45,807 nucleotides of DNA from Promethearchaeota archaeon (GTDB lineage: Archaea; Asgardarchaeota; Lokiarchaeia; Sigyniarchaeales; SOKP01). The notes below the pieces were generated by a model. The model had not been told where the DNA came from. It worked only from the letters and a program-made list of their open reading frames with translations, and ran no database searches. Numbering within the stretch: the stretch's first letter is position 1; the number at the start of each line of letters is the position of its first letter. Location of the stretch: assembly GCA_016839765.1 (NCBI GenBank), contig JAEOTP010000088.1:1-45807 (forward strand). Direction: 5' to 3'. Position numbers and translations under genes: made by a program. Of this stretch, positions 9,109-17,666 are shown piece after piece.

Positions 9109-9311
9109 TGAATTTTTTCCATCAAGTTTTTTTGATCCATCATCATTTTAATTAATACGGGTATCTATAATTAAATTAAGTGTAATATAAAAAGAAAAGC
9201 TAATTTAAAACGAAAAGTGCTAATTTTAGCTTCTCTATGATCCTCTGGCAATTTTAAGAATATATATAAATAACGAGAATTTAAATCAATTCATTTAACA
9301 TATTAAGAACG

Positions 9312-10538
9312 GTGTTTAGAGTAAAACCTCCTGAAATTTTATTAACTGGAGAAAAGGGAGTAGGTAAGTCGACAATATTGAATCTATTCCCGGGTGAGAT
9401 TATTTTAGAAATAGATCTGAATTTAAATGAAATCATAAAGAAACCAATCAAAATTGAGAATCTAAAGGGAATAAATAAATGTATATTGAGAGATATTGAT
9501 TTAAATGAATTAACTAAAAATCTGATATCGTATAGGGATCTATTAGAATCTATTGACATTATTTGCATTATTACAGATTCAACAAAAACTAATTTGGAAA
9601 GTACTCAACAATCGTATTTAGAATTAAAGAAAAATTTGCAAGATCCTGACTACTATCTTATTGCTAATTTTCAAGATAATAAAAAAATTGCTTTAGAAGC
9701 CGAGAAAATTGAAGAATTATTTGGAGTAAAAACGTATGGATTTTCAGCGGTTCAAGAAGATTCGCATGAGGAATTAAGTACCATTATTGAAGATATATTA
9801 AAATTATCAATTATCCAAAAAGAAGAAACTGATGTAATCCAACCAAAACAGGTACCAAATGATATTAAGATCGTCATATTAAAAGAATCATATTCAAATC
9901 TATGGTCAGAAATGGAGGAAGCCGCAATTTTAGGAAAACGAGGAGATCACATTTTATCTGCAAAAAGATTTTTGAAGGTTGCCTCCCAACTTAAGGAATA
10001 TAATACAGAAACAGGTTTAAACGAAGAAAGAGAAAAATTTGACGTACTATACAATCTATGTAAAGCATGGGAGAGCATGGAACTTGCTGAAGAATATAAT
10101 GAACCTAAAAAGTATTTAGAAGCAATAAATTTCTTTAATGAAGCAAGTAGTCTAACGAATGATAATAGATCAAGATTGTTCATATCAGGAAATTCGAAGT
10201 TCTGTAAAGCTCTACAATTGGGGTTAGAATTTGATATATTGAATGATATTAATGTTAAAGCAAATAATTATCATAAAATAAAAACACTGATTAAAGAGTC
10301 AGCTGATTTATATAAAGAAGCTGGTTTTGAAAATGAAGCAAAATGGGCTTTAGCTACCGCATCTTATTTTAAGGCAACTTGGTATTTAATAAAAGCAGAT
10401 GTAGAGCAAAATTTAGATGAGAAAAAAAAAATACACAATCAAGTTTCTGACTTTCTGAGATCGGCTGCAAAACTATTTGGAGAAGCAGGATATAAAGAAA
10501 AAGAAAAAGAAGTTTTAGATTTTTTGAATTTGGATTAG
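9312..10538 (+). CDS. P-loop GTPase-like protein with alpha-SNAP/TPR-like C-terminal domain
   Basis: Residues 8-170 look like a Ras-superfamily fold: a Walker A/G1 motif GEKGVGKST at 13-21, an ITDSTKTN strand-turn, a degenerate G4-like ANFQD and a G5-like FSAVQ. The G3 DxxG is not recognisable, so nucleotide hydrolysis may be altered. Residues about 190-408 are helical with Ala-rich repeats (AKRFLKVASQLKEY, SADLYKEAGFENEAKWALA, SAAKLFGEAGYKEKEKEVL), close in style to alpha-SNAP/TPR layers. The start is GTG; a TATA-like run (ATATATATAAATAA) lies about 50 bp upstream. Asgard genomes are rich in small GTPases, but this fusion is unusual. The role in membrane traffic or signalling is inferred. 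The gene converges with the ubiquitin-like gene. Confidence 0.65.
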   Translation: MFRVKPPEILLTGEKGVGKSTILNLFPGEIILEIDLNLNEIIKKPIKIENLKGINKCILRDIDLNELTKNLISYRDLLESIDIICIITDSTKTNLESTQQSYLELKKNLQDPDYYLIANFQDNKKIALEAEKIEELFGVKTYGFSAVQEDSHEELSTIIEDILKLSIIQKEETDVIQPKQVPNDIKIVILKESYSNLWSEMEEAAILGKRGDHILSAKRFLKVASQLKEYNTETGLNEEREKFDVLYNLCKAWESMELAEEYNEPKKYLEAINFFNEASSLTNDNRSRLFISGNSKFCKALQLGLEFDILNDINVKANNYHKIKTLIKESADLYKEAGFENEAKWALATASYFKATWYLIKADVEQNLDEKKKIHNQVSDFLRSAAKLFGEAGYKEKEKEVLDFLNLD

Positions 10539-10557
10539 GAAAAATAACAAATCTTAT

Positions 10558-10812
10558 TTAACCCCCAATCACTTTAGCCCATAATTGTAATGTGTCATTT
10601 TCTTTTAGACCAAACTTTTCAACTGCGTCTCTAATCGATATTGTATTAGGTAATTCCTTTCCGTGATGAACTAAAGTATAGGATCTTTGTTCAGAGCTTA
10701 TTCCACCCATATGTTTTACAACTATATTTATGATACTCTCAATTAGATGTTTTTCATTAACATCAATTCTAATTATTTTAGATCTTCTCGTATCTTCAAC
10801 CGACAATATCAT
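10558..10812 (-). CDS. Ubiquitin-like protein with C-terminal Gly-Gly
   Basis: This 84-residue protein ends exactly in Gly-Gly. Its last 38 residues follow the ubiquitin pattern: a LVHHGKELP strand-loop (compare LIFAGKQLE), an ISIRDAVEKFGLKENDTLQLW segment (compare TLSDYNIQKESTLHLV) and the KVIGG tail. This is a beta-grasp fold ready for adenylation without proteolytic trimming. Alternatives are the YukD/EsaB-like, Urm1/SAMP or ThiS/MoaD families, which also use a Gly-Gly tail. The GKEL loop and the length favour a ubiquitin-like protein. No E1, E2 or deubiquitinase gene is in the window. Its neighbours are the GTPase/SNAP-like gene (convergent) and a winged-helix gene upstream on the same strand. 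Confidence 0.75.
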   Translation of the reverse strand: MILSVEDTRRSKIIRIDVNEKHLIESIINIVVKHMGGISSEQRSYTLVHHGKELPNTISIRDAVEKFGLKENDTLQLWAKVIGG

Positions 10813-10887
10813 AATTTATTCATCAAAAAAATAATAATCTACTAAATTTTATTAGATTTAGATTCGAAACTTCTCACAAAGTTCGAA

Positions 10888-12234
10888 TTATAATTGGTGA
10901 TATTTTTTTTTTAATTCAGTTAAAATTGCATATTTCGGAAATTCTTTTAAAATTGGTGTTATTAGCCTTCTTAAGGGTGTCAATCTCTGAAAATCATCTA
11001 AATCCAAGTCTACTAGATTTTTTAAAGCCAATCCTTTGAACTTATCAGACAACTCGTCTAGATGAGCACTTTTTTGAAATTTTGAGTATAAAAAGCGAAA
11101 GTATCCTTGTAAAAAGCCTAATACTGACGATTTTATTTTTATATCAAACAGCTTATTACCAATATCACTTAAAATATTCTCAAATAAATTTATTGTTTGT
11201 AATTTCTTCTGTTCATCCGGAATATCTGGTTCTAATTTATTTAGATAACTAAATTTTTCAATATTCTCATCTACAATTAAATATAACATTTTCTCAAACT
11301 TTTCTTCTTCTCTAAAATAATAGTCACCACTCCCATCAACTGCCAATTTGAAGAATTTTGTTGGATATAAATCCTCTTCTACAATATTTTGCACAAAATA
11401 GTTAAGTGTTCCAATTTTAATATCATACTTATGAGAAAAATCTTCAGGTAATATATATTCTGGATATTTATTTGGATGATTCAATGAAAGGAATAATAGA
11501 ATTTTATAGAAATCCTCCTCAGATGGGAGTAAATTTTCAATTCTAGCATAGTCTAAGTGATTTACTAAATCTAAAAATATGATTTTAATTTCATCATCAT
11601 CAATTTCACACTTTTCAAAGAAGCTTTTAGCTTTTTTCTTAATATCTTCGATTCTTTCTACATCCTCCTCTAAAATCGTTTGGTAATCCAAATGGTAAGC
11701 TTTCAACATTTTAGAATATTCTAATTCTCCGGATTTAGTAATTCGGTATTCCATATTTTCACTTTCTACAAAATTCTTTTTTATTAGAAGATTTAAATTT
11801 TTCGATAGAGAATGATGATTAATTGAAAGAGGTTTCTCAAGGAAGTCTGACCATTTACAATAATCATTATTGAACAACAGCCAAAGAATAGTATGGTGAT
11901 AATTTCTCTTATTCAAAATTATTTCTGGAGGGTATCTTAGCTTCCTCTCGGATGAGTCTTTGAATCTCAAGTCGGAGTAACGCTTTCTGCCTTCTGATGT
12001 TGCTGTATAAAGCCCTTTACTTTTTTTCTCAGCGTACCCATTTGTTATTAATATATTCATGTATTTTGACAACGTAGCTAAACTAATTTCTAATGGTTTC
12101 TCTAAAAAGTCAGACCAATTGCATTCTTCATTATTATTCAGCATCCAGAGAATGATATACTCAAAGTCTTTCTTTTCGATTCCGGATGGATTAATAATTT
12201 CTTCTGGAGGATAATTTAATTTTTTAGCACAAAT
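10888..12234 (-). CDS. Tandem winged-helix regulator, N-terminal start uncertain
   Basis: Two similar winged-helix units lie at the N-terminus. The first contains ILWMLNNNEECNWSDFLEKP, the second ILWLLFNNDYCKWSDFLEKP, each followed by a LSKxxNxLI recognition-helix-like stretch and a basic wing. A helical domain of about 280 residues without a recognised family follows. The first ATG (12144) cuts into unit one. The frame upstream (12145-12273) encodes KKLNYPPEEIINPSG, which matches the KLRYPPEIILNK that leads into unit two, so coding clearly starts earlier. No ATG, GTG or TTG exists there. An ATT at 12234 is one candidate, used here, and a frameshifted or degraded 5' end is another. It is probably a DNA-binding regulator. 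Confidence 0.6.
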   Translation of the reverse strand: MCAKKLNYPPEEIINPSGIEKKDFEYIILWMLNNNEECNWSDFLEKPLEISLATLSKYMNILITNGYAEKKSKGLYTATSEGRKRYSDLRFKDSSERKLRYPPEIILNKRNYHHTILWLLFNNDYCKWSDFLEKPLSINHHSLSKNLNLLIKKNFVESENMEYRITKSGELEYSKMLKAYHLDYQTILEEDVERIEDIKKKAKSFFEKCEIDDDEIKIIFLDLVNHLDYARIENLLPSEEDFYKILLFLSLNHPNKYPEYILPEDFSHKYDIKIGTLNYFVQNIVEEDLYPTKFFKLAVDGSGDYYFREEEKFEKMLYLIVDENIEKFSYLNKLEPDIPDEQKKLQTINLFENILSDIGNKLFDIKIKSSVLGFLQGYFRFLYSKFQKSAHLDELSDKFKGLALKNLVDLDLDDFQRLTPLRRLITPILKEFPKYAILTELKKKYHQL

Positions 12235-12303
12235 ATTATTAGAACACCATAGACCGTTAAATTCATATTTACATTATTTATGATATATAAAAATATGTAA
12301 AAC

Positions 12304-12328
12304 ATGTTTAAATAGTTAATTTAAACAT
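12304..12328. promoter_or_regulatory. 25-bp perfect dyad upstream of winged-helix gene (operator candidate)
   Basis: ATGTTTAAAT (12304-12313) and ATTTAAACAT (12319-12328) are perfect inverted repeats separated by AGTTA. The element lies about 30 bp upstream of the open frame of the minus-strand winged-helix gene and includes TATA-like TTTAAAT strings. It could be an operator for that regulator or a promoter element. Gap 12274-12406 otherwise shows only AT-rich sequence. Confidence 0.5.
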
Positions 12329-12406
12329 CAAGATTTCTCAATAAAGTTCTCTTTATCTTTTTTTTAACATTGTTAAGAAATAAAAGTATTTAATTAAAAA
12401 ATTGTT

Positions 12407-13348
12407 TTAAATGTTAAAACCCTCCTCAAAATCATCATATTCCTCTTCAAATCGCTTGATTTCTTCCTCTTTAAGCTTCTTTTTAAGCTCTTTACGCTCC
12501 TTATAAGTATGAGACTCATCATAACGTTTAATATACATTTTTTCGTATCTCTCTCTGAGCTTCTCAACGCTTTCTACTTGTCCAATTTTATCTTGTAATC
12601 CATCTTCAAAAAACCAGTTTCTCTTAAATTCTTTTGCGGGTATACCAACATAAATCCATCCATCTTTTAATTCTTGACCAACAGTAGTGACTGAGTTCGC
12701 TGCTAATACACTACGCCTACCAATATGGGTTCCTGGCATTACTATAGCATGAGACCCGATGCGAACTTCATCTTCTATTAAAGTTTTCCGAATGATTAGT
12801 AAATTTCCGATAATAACACTTGATTGGATAATTGCCCCTTGACCTACCACCACATTCTTTCCAAACTCCATAAATTCCGTGTCGCACCAACCTTCAAATA
12901 AGGAGTTAGAAAATTTTGTTTTAACTCCAAAAACCTTAAAACAGACATTATCTAAAAAGGGAAATGGAAACTTATGGGCAAGCCAAAAAGGAAACCGTTT
13001 AATAGTGCTTCTCATGCTCCAATAACGATAATCTTTATCAGAAGGGTGTCTAAGAAATGTACCCTCACGAGGTTTATGAACCGCATTAACAAATAAAAGA
13101 ATGATTTTAGCAAAAAAAATCGCAGAAAATACTGCTATAATATACATTCCAAAACATAAAAGAGGCAAAAAGGTATAAAAGTGAAGTGGTCTTTTATAAT
13201 CCCATAGCCACTGCCAATATGCCCAAAATATAAGTAAAAGTGGGATAATCGTCGCCCATATAATTATAATATAAAAGATTAAATATCTCTTTCTAACGAG
13301 AACCGTTGGTAAAAATGGTCCAACTCGCATAGTATTAGGTACAGACAT
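12407..13348 (-). CDS. Membrane-bound left-handed beta-helix acyltransferase-like protein (type B2, locus 1)
   Basis: This 313-residue protein has two hydrophobic segments (about residues 22-50 and 60-92), then a KPREGTFLR motif and a hexapeptide-repeat LbH domain (about 165-250) with VRIGSHAIVMPGTHIG and VGIPAKEFKRN, and a charged coiled C-tail. LbH proteins of this type are usually O- or N-acyltransferases; similar membrane-linked LbH units occur at the C-terminus of Pls/PosA-type synthetases. The substrate is unknown. It is closest in the window to the protein at 21883-22725 (both start MSVP and share a YLIFY segment). It lies 6 bp after the two-domain partner gene, so the two form an operon. 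The last codons overlap a 7-bp inverted repeat (12404-12420). Confidence 0.75.
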   Translation of the reverse strand: MSVPNTMRVGPFLPTVLVRKRYLIFYIIIIWATIIPLLLIFWAYWQWLWDYKRPLHFYTFLPLLCFGMYIIAVFSAIFFAKIILLFVNAVHKPREGTFLRHPSDKDYRYWSMRSTIKRFPFWLAHKFPFPFLDNVCFKVFGVKTKFSNSLFEGWCDTEFMEFGKNVVVGQGAIIQSSVIIGNLLIIRKTLIEDEVRIGSHAIVMPGTHIGRRSVLAANSVTTVGQELKDGWIYVGIPAKEFKRNWFFEDGLQDKIGQVESVEKLRERYEKMYIKRYDESHTYKERKELKKKLKEEEIKRFEEEYDDFEEGFNI

Positions 13349-13354
13349 ACTTTC

Positions 13355-15232
13355 TCACTCATCTTTAGTTTTTACTAATTTCTTTTTTTTCTCATCAATA
13401 TTAACTTCATGTTCCACTTCAAACTTTTTCGCCCCATCCACATCTCTCTTCATAATTAAATCTCTTCTTTCTTCAGCATACTTATTTTCTTTTAGTTTTA
13501 TTACAGGAATACCAAAATAAATCCAACTGGGTTCAATAACTTGATTGAATAATGTGGTAGAGACAGCCCCTACAAAAGAATCGTGCCCGATTATTGTTCC
13601 TGGAGCAATTGTAGTATGACCTCCGACTAAAACGTAATCATCAAAAATCAATCTTTTTATTACCAAATATTTGCCCACAACCATAGAAGACATAACTGTA
13701 GCCCCCTGCCCTATTAAATTTTTTCTTCCAAAACTTATGAATTCACCGTCGCACCACGCATCATTAAGATGACTCGAAAAATCCATATTTACGCCAAACC
13801 ATTTGAATGCTAATGCATCAATCCAAGGAAGTGGTGAATTTCTCAGAAGCCATAGGGTGATTTTTCTTAGTTGAGTACGGAGCATCCAAAATTCATAATC
13901 AGTATCTCCTATTTCTGCCAAAAATGTGCCCTCTTTAGGTTTATGAATTAAATTTACGAGAATTAACAACAATTTACTAAATAGTAACACTCCCAAAATG
14001 AAAAGATATAACATAGAAATAAGAGATATGGGGAGAAATATAATAGAACTCAGTTTTACTCCCTCCATCGAATATCCATACCAATAAATTGCAACAAGAA
14101 GGCCACTTAACCAGAAAATTGGAAGATAAACCACTAAGAATTTGATATTAATTCTACTAATAGCACTACTCGTTGTAAAGTCTAAAGCCAAATCTTCACT
14201 CGTCAAAGTTGACACATCATTTTGTTCAATTTCTTCACTTATATCAATATCTCCCTTAAAACCCTCTTCTTCATCATCCTCTATTCTCTCTATTATTTCT
14301 TTTGCCTCTTCCTCTTTAACCTTACCGCTCTTCTTCTTTATAAATAGCTCTGGATTTTCGTTTTTCCTTAAATCTTCTTCGCTTAAATCTAGCCAACTCA
14401 TTGTTTTTTTCTTAAAAATCTTACGCATGGGAGCTCCAAAATAAAAATGACGATTTCCTTTAATAACACTATGTTTGACACCACAAGCTAAAGGCAACAT
14501 ATATGCATTATCAGATATCTCACATCCTGGACCAAGCTGATTCATAGCAGCAAGAGTAACATTATCTCCAAGACTAACCTTAAAATAATTAATATTTCCA
14601 AATATTCCAGATACAGTATGACTTGCTAACGAAGAATTAACACCAATATAGCAATTTTTACCAACATCGATAAATTTATCAGAGGCTACTGATTCTTCAA
14701 TAGTGGTTCCTTTTCCTATTTTACTTGTTCCGATAAAATTATAGAACCAGGTTGATAACCAAGGAAATAAACCTTTTCCAAATACATTTTTTCCATATTT
14801 TAATATAAAACTTCTTATATGGTAGTAATTAGCTGTTTTGGAACGAATATTCCTTGGAATAATTCCATCCTTGGAAGGTGAGATTTTTTCTGTTATTTTC
14901 CAGAAAATTTTGGTAATAATTCCAATAAGAAGTAATCTGACGTAATAACCAATAATTAGCACTAAAGGCATAGCTAATAATGCTATTAAGGGCTTAATTT
15001 CAGTAAATATTGCAAAAAAATTGGTAATTCTCAAAAAATAGGGTTCAAAAAATAGAAGAACATAAGAAAAGAATATAAAGCCTGGCACTAACCATGAACC
15101 ATAATAAATAATAAAAAACAAGATAATGTATACATGAAACTGGAGACTCTGTTCTTCCCTAACAACCTCTTCTTCAGTATTATTATCTGAATCTTCATTG
15201 TTTTTTGAATCTTCAGACATTTTAATCATCAA
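13355..15232 (-). CDS. Fused double left-handed beta-helix membrane protein (types A+B1, locus 1)
   Basis: The 625-residue protein has two halves. Half A (about 30-275) has two or three membrane helices, an ISPSKDGIIPRNI motif, YHIRSF and an LbH domain ending in YFGAPMRKIFKKK. An acidic linker (about 290-345) follows. Half B (about 350-600) has two membrane helices, KPKEGTFLAEIGDTDYEFW, an LbH domain with VLVGGHTTIAPGTIIG and a YFGIPVIKL end. Both LbH domains suggest acyl or similar group transfer at the membrane. The donor and acceptor are unknown. The same two halves are separate genes at 22725-24528 and fused again at 25647-27473. An internal Met at residue 5 (15220) is an equally good start. 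Confidence 0.75.
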   Translation of the reverse strand: MMIKMSEDSKNNEDSDNNTEEEVVREEQSLQFHVYIILFFIIYYGSWLVPGFIFFSYVLLFFEPYFLRITNFFAIFTEIKPLIALLAMPLVLIIGYYVRLLLIGIITKIFWKITEKISPSKDGIIPRNIRSKTANYYHIRSFILKYGKNVFGKGLFPWLSTWFYNFIGTSKIGKGTTIEESVASDKFIDVGKNCYIGVNSSLASHTVSGIFGNINYFKVSLGDNVTLAAMNQLGPGCEISDNAYMLPLACGVKHSVIKGNRHFYFGAPMRKIFKKKTMSWLDLSEEDLRKNENPELFIKKKSGKVKEEEAKEIIERIEDDEEEGFKGDIDISEEIEQNDVSTLTSEDLALDFTTSSAISRINIKFLVVYLPIFWLSGLLVAIYWYGYSMEGVKLSSIIFLPISLISMLYLFILGVLLFSKLLLILVNLIHKPKEGTFLAEIGDTDYEFWMLRTQLRKITLWLLRNSPLPWIDALAFKWFGVNMDFSSHLNDAWCDGEFISFGRKNLIGQGATVMSSMVVGKYLVIKRLIFDDYVLVGGHTTIAPGTIIGHDSFVGAVSTTLFNQVIEPSWIYFGIPVIKLKENKYAEERRDLIMKRDVDGAKKFEVEHEVNIDEKKKKLVKTKDE

Positions 15233-15331
15233 TTTATAATATTGATATCTACTAGTAAAAATGTTTTTAATCTTTACTTAAAATTTCTATTTTATACTTT
15301 AATAGATATTTTTTTTATCTTTTAAAGTTAT

Positions 15332-15769
15332 ATGATTAACAATTTGTGTTTACTATCGGTATTAATCATGAATAAAATGAAGCACATCTGTAATGATTGC
15401 GGAAAATGTTGCCAAAAAACAGAAATGTTGTTATCAGAGCGAGATATTCGTTTAATTGAAGAAAAAATTTTAAACATCACTAGGTATGAATTTACCCAAT
15501 TGAACGAAAAAGGGATTTATCAATTAAAAAATAAAGATAACCACTGTGTCTTTTTAGATATTAAATCTAAATTGTGTAATATATATAAAATCAGGCCACA
15601 GGGTTGCAGATTCTATCCTACAATTTATGATAATGAAAAGAAAATTTGTATTTATGATGAAGAGTGCCCCAGAATCTCGCAATTTTATCTAAGTCATAAA
15701 AAATTTAAAAAAACATGTAACAATATTAAAAAATTTATAAAGAGAGACCTTAAGATAGAAATTACCTAA
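15332..15769 (+). CDS. YkgJ-type cysteine cluster protein
   Basis: The protein shows the YkgJ/CxxCxxCC signature CNDCGKCC near the start, then CVFLDIKSKLCNIYKIRPQG with CRFYP and a further CIYDEECPR, giving the eight-cysteine arrangement expected to bind zinc or an iron-sulfur cluster. Its biochemical role in the family is not settled. A later ATG at 15368 gives a start nine residues nearer the first cysteine cluster and is also plausible; a TATA-like TTTTATAC sits about 40 bp before the first ATG. The gene converges on the alcohol dehydrogenase gene with a 3-bp gap. Confidence 0.78.
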   Translation: MINNLCLLSVLIMNKMKHICNDCGKCCQKTEMLLSERDIRLIEEKILNITRYEFTQLNEKGIYQLKNKDNHCVFLDIKSKLCNIYKIRPQGCRFYPTIYDNEKKICIYDEECPRISQFYLSHKKFKKTCNNIKKFIKRDLKIEIT

Positions 15770-15772
15770 GAA

Positions 15773-16780
15773 TTAAAATATAAGAATTGTTTTGATATGA
15801 TCTCTACTTTTTTCATATGACGTAAAAGCTTCATCAATCTTTTCTAAAGGAAATTGTTTTGAAATTAAATCCTTTACATGGATATTTCCTGATTTTAGCC
15901 CTTCTATTGCCTTATTAAATGGACCACATCTGCTACTATATATCGTAAGCTCCCGTATAACTATGTCTGTTAAATTCATCGGAGTATCTAATCCATGGGT
16001 ACTTTTCATATGAATTTTACCCCGCGTTCTACAAGAAGCAATTATATCTGAAATTGCATTTGGATTTCCAGTAGCATCCACAACTATATCGGTGCCTAAT
16101 CCATTTGTAATTTTTTTAATTTCATTAGGAATATTCTTTATTTTTAAGCGATTTATTAAATACTTCGCACCAAATTTTTTTGCTAATTCAAGTTTTTTAT
16201 CGGAACCATCAATTACGATTAATTCTAAATCCATTAATAGAGCAACCTGAACTATCAACAAACCTAATTTTCCAAGTCCAAAGATAGCTATATTTTTATC
16301 ATTATGGCTAAGGGGCATCGTTTCAAATATCTGATAGGCCGCAGCTAAAGGTTCAATGAAAGTTGCTTCATTAAAATCGATTGAGTCTGGTATCTCATGT
16401 ATTAAGTATGATTCTACAGCAATATATTCTGCAAATCCACCATTGATATCAATTCCTAATGCTTTTCTCGATAGACATTGAGTAAACATCTCTCTTTTGC
16501 AATAATAGCAATTAAAATCTATATTGCTGTTAATTTCGGACACAATCCTTTTTCCTAGCCATGAATTTTCCACCTCTTGTCCGACTTTTACAATCTCACC
16601 AGCAATTTCATGTCCTAAAATAAGTGGAGTTGGTGTTGGTAGAGTGCCTTTCACAATCGCTAAATCGGTACCACATATTCCTGTAGCTTTAACCTTAATT
16701 AATACCTGAGATTTAGTAAGTTCTGGGATTGGAACCTCTTTAACATTAATTTCCTTTCCATCAAATACAGCAGCTTTCAT
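15773..16780 (-). CDS. Zinc-dependent medium-chain alcohol/polyol dehydrogenase
   Basis: This 335-residue MDR-family enzyme is threonine/sorbitol dehydrogenase-like. The catalytic zinc motif has GICGTD (C36) and GHE (H57, E58). The nucleotide-binding motif is GLGKLG (about 170), with an acidic VIDGSDKK end that favours NAD(H). Structural-zinc ligands appear as D88, C91, C94 and C102, so the first cysteine is replaced by Asp, comparable to the Glu found at this place in some archaeal ADHs. The substrate cannot be assigned. The C-terminus (GLKSGNIHVKDLISKQFPLE, then a basic end) is standard for the family. It is an apparent single-gene unit. Confidence 0.85.
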   Translation of the reverse strand: MKAAVFDGKEINVKEVPIPELTKSQVLIKVKATGICGTDLAIVKGTLPTPTPLILGHEIAGEIVKVGQEVENSWLGKRIVSEINSNIDFNCYYCKREMFTQCLSRKALGIDINGGFAEYIAVESYLIHEIPDSIDFNEATFIEPLAAAYQIFETMPLSHNDKNIAIFGLGKLGLLIVQVALLMDLELIVIDGSDKKLELAKKFGAKYLINRLKIKNIPNEIKKITNGLGTDIVVDATGNPNAISDIIASCRTRGKIHMKSTHGLDTPMNLTDIVIRELTIYSSRCGPFNKAIEGLKSGNIHVKDLISKQFPLEKIDEAFTSYEKSRDHIKTILIF

Positions 16781-17012
16781 AAATAATTAAAATCAATTTA
16801 GAGTTTAATAAATATTAATAAAACATAATTAAATAAATATACAGAACTTAAAGGCAATTAAATAAAGCTATTTTAAAATTATAAGATCCAAGTAATTTAC
16901 ACAAATTATCAATAGCAATTTTATAAAAAATATTTATGAGTCCTAACCAGTTTTAATATATTTCTTGGTTCCTTTAATTCAAGTAACTAATTAACAAATA
17001 AATTGTGATTTG

Positions 17013-17552
17013 ATGAATAAAAAAGTTTTAATTTGGGAGATTATCGGCATAGTTTTTATTATATTTCTAGGTTCATTCATGCATTTTCTTTTTGAATTAA
17101 CAGGATCTTGGCCCCCTATTGGTGCTATAGCAGCAGTAAATGAAAGTACTTGGGAACACTTGAAATTAGGGTATTGGCCCTTGATGTTCTTTGCTTTAAT
17201 TGAATATAAGTTTATAAAAGAAGAGGTTAATAATTTTGCGTTCGCTAAATTTGTGGGCTCGTTATTGATTTTTGGAGTTATTATCATCTTTTTTTATTCT
17301 TATACAGCCATATTAGGAGAGGATTTATTAATACTTGACATATTTAGTTTTATCCTTTCAATAATCATAGCTCAATTAGTAAGTTATAAAATTTTAACAA
17401 TTAAAAGGCTAAAAAATGGTGTTTCTATCATATCATTGGTTGGACTCGTAATTCTGGGATTGTTATTCATATTATTCACCTATTTTCCTCCGCAGATATT
17501 CCTCTTTCAAGATCCTGTATCTGGTGGTTATGGAATAGTAGAACATCTCTAA
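17013..17552 (+). CDS. DUF6512-like membrane protein
   Basis: This 179-residue protein has about five or six hydrophobic helices. It includes a GSFMHFLFELTG segment and the motif VNESTWEHLKLGYWP, which I associate with the DUF6512 family of small archaeal/bacterial membrane proteins. Function is unknown. I start at the ATG (17013) rather than the TTG immediately before it. The 229-bp gap upstream (16781-17012) shows no RNA gene or repeat. Confidence 0.6.
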   Translation: MNKKVLIWEIIGIVFIIFLGSFMHFLFELTGSWPPIGAIAAVNESTWEHLKLGYWPLMFFALIEYKFIKEEVNNFAFAKFVGSLLIFGVIIIFFYSYTAILGEDLLILDIFSFILSIIIAQLVSYKILTIKRLKNGVSIISLVGLVILGLLFILFTYFPPQIFLFQDPVSGGYGIVEHL

Positions 17553-17666
17553 TTCAACTCAAATTTTTCTTATTTTACTTTTTTTTAACTAAATAATTAT
17601 AAACTCAATTTATAACATTCAAAAAATTAACATAATACAGGAAATTTATTTTAAAAAGTCGATTTT

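Noticed and set aside
12404-12420. 7-bp inverted repeat GTTTTAA/TTAAAAC as an operator
   Set aside because: It overlaps the stop codon of the LbH gene and is AT-only apart from the ends, so a weak terminator or chance is more likely.
14142-14444. 100-residue plus-strand ORF
   Set aside because: Antisense shadow of the charged linker of the LbH fusion gene; low-complexity Ser-rich translation and no ribosome site.
16781-17012. C/D-box small RNA (TGATGA-like string before the DUF6512 gene)
   Set aside because: The TGATGAA is part of the start codon context, and no matching box D or guide arrangement was seen.
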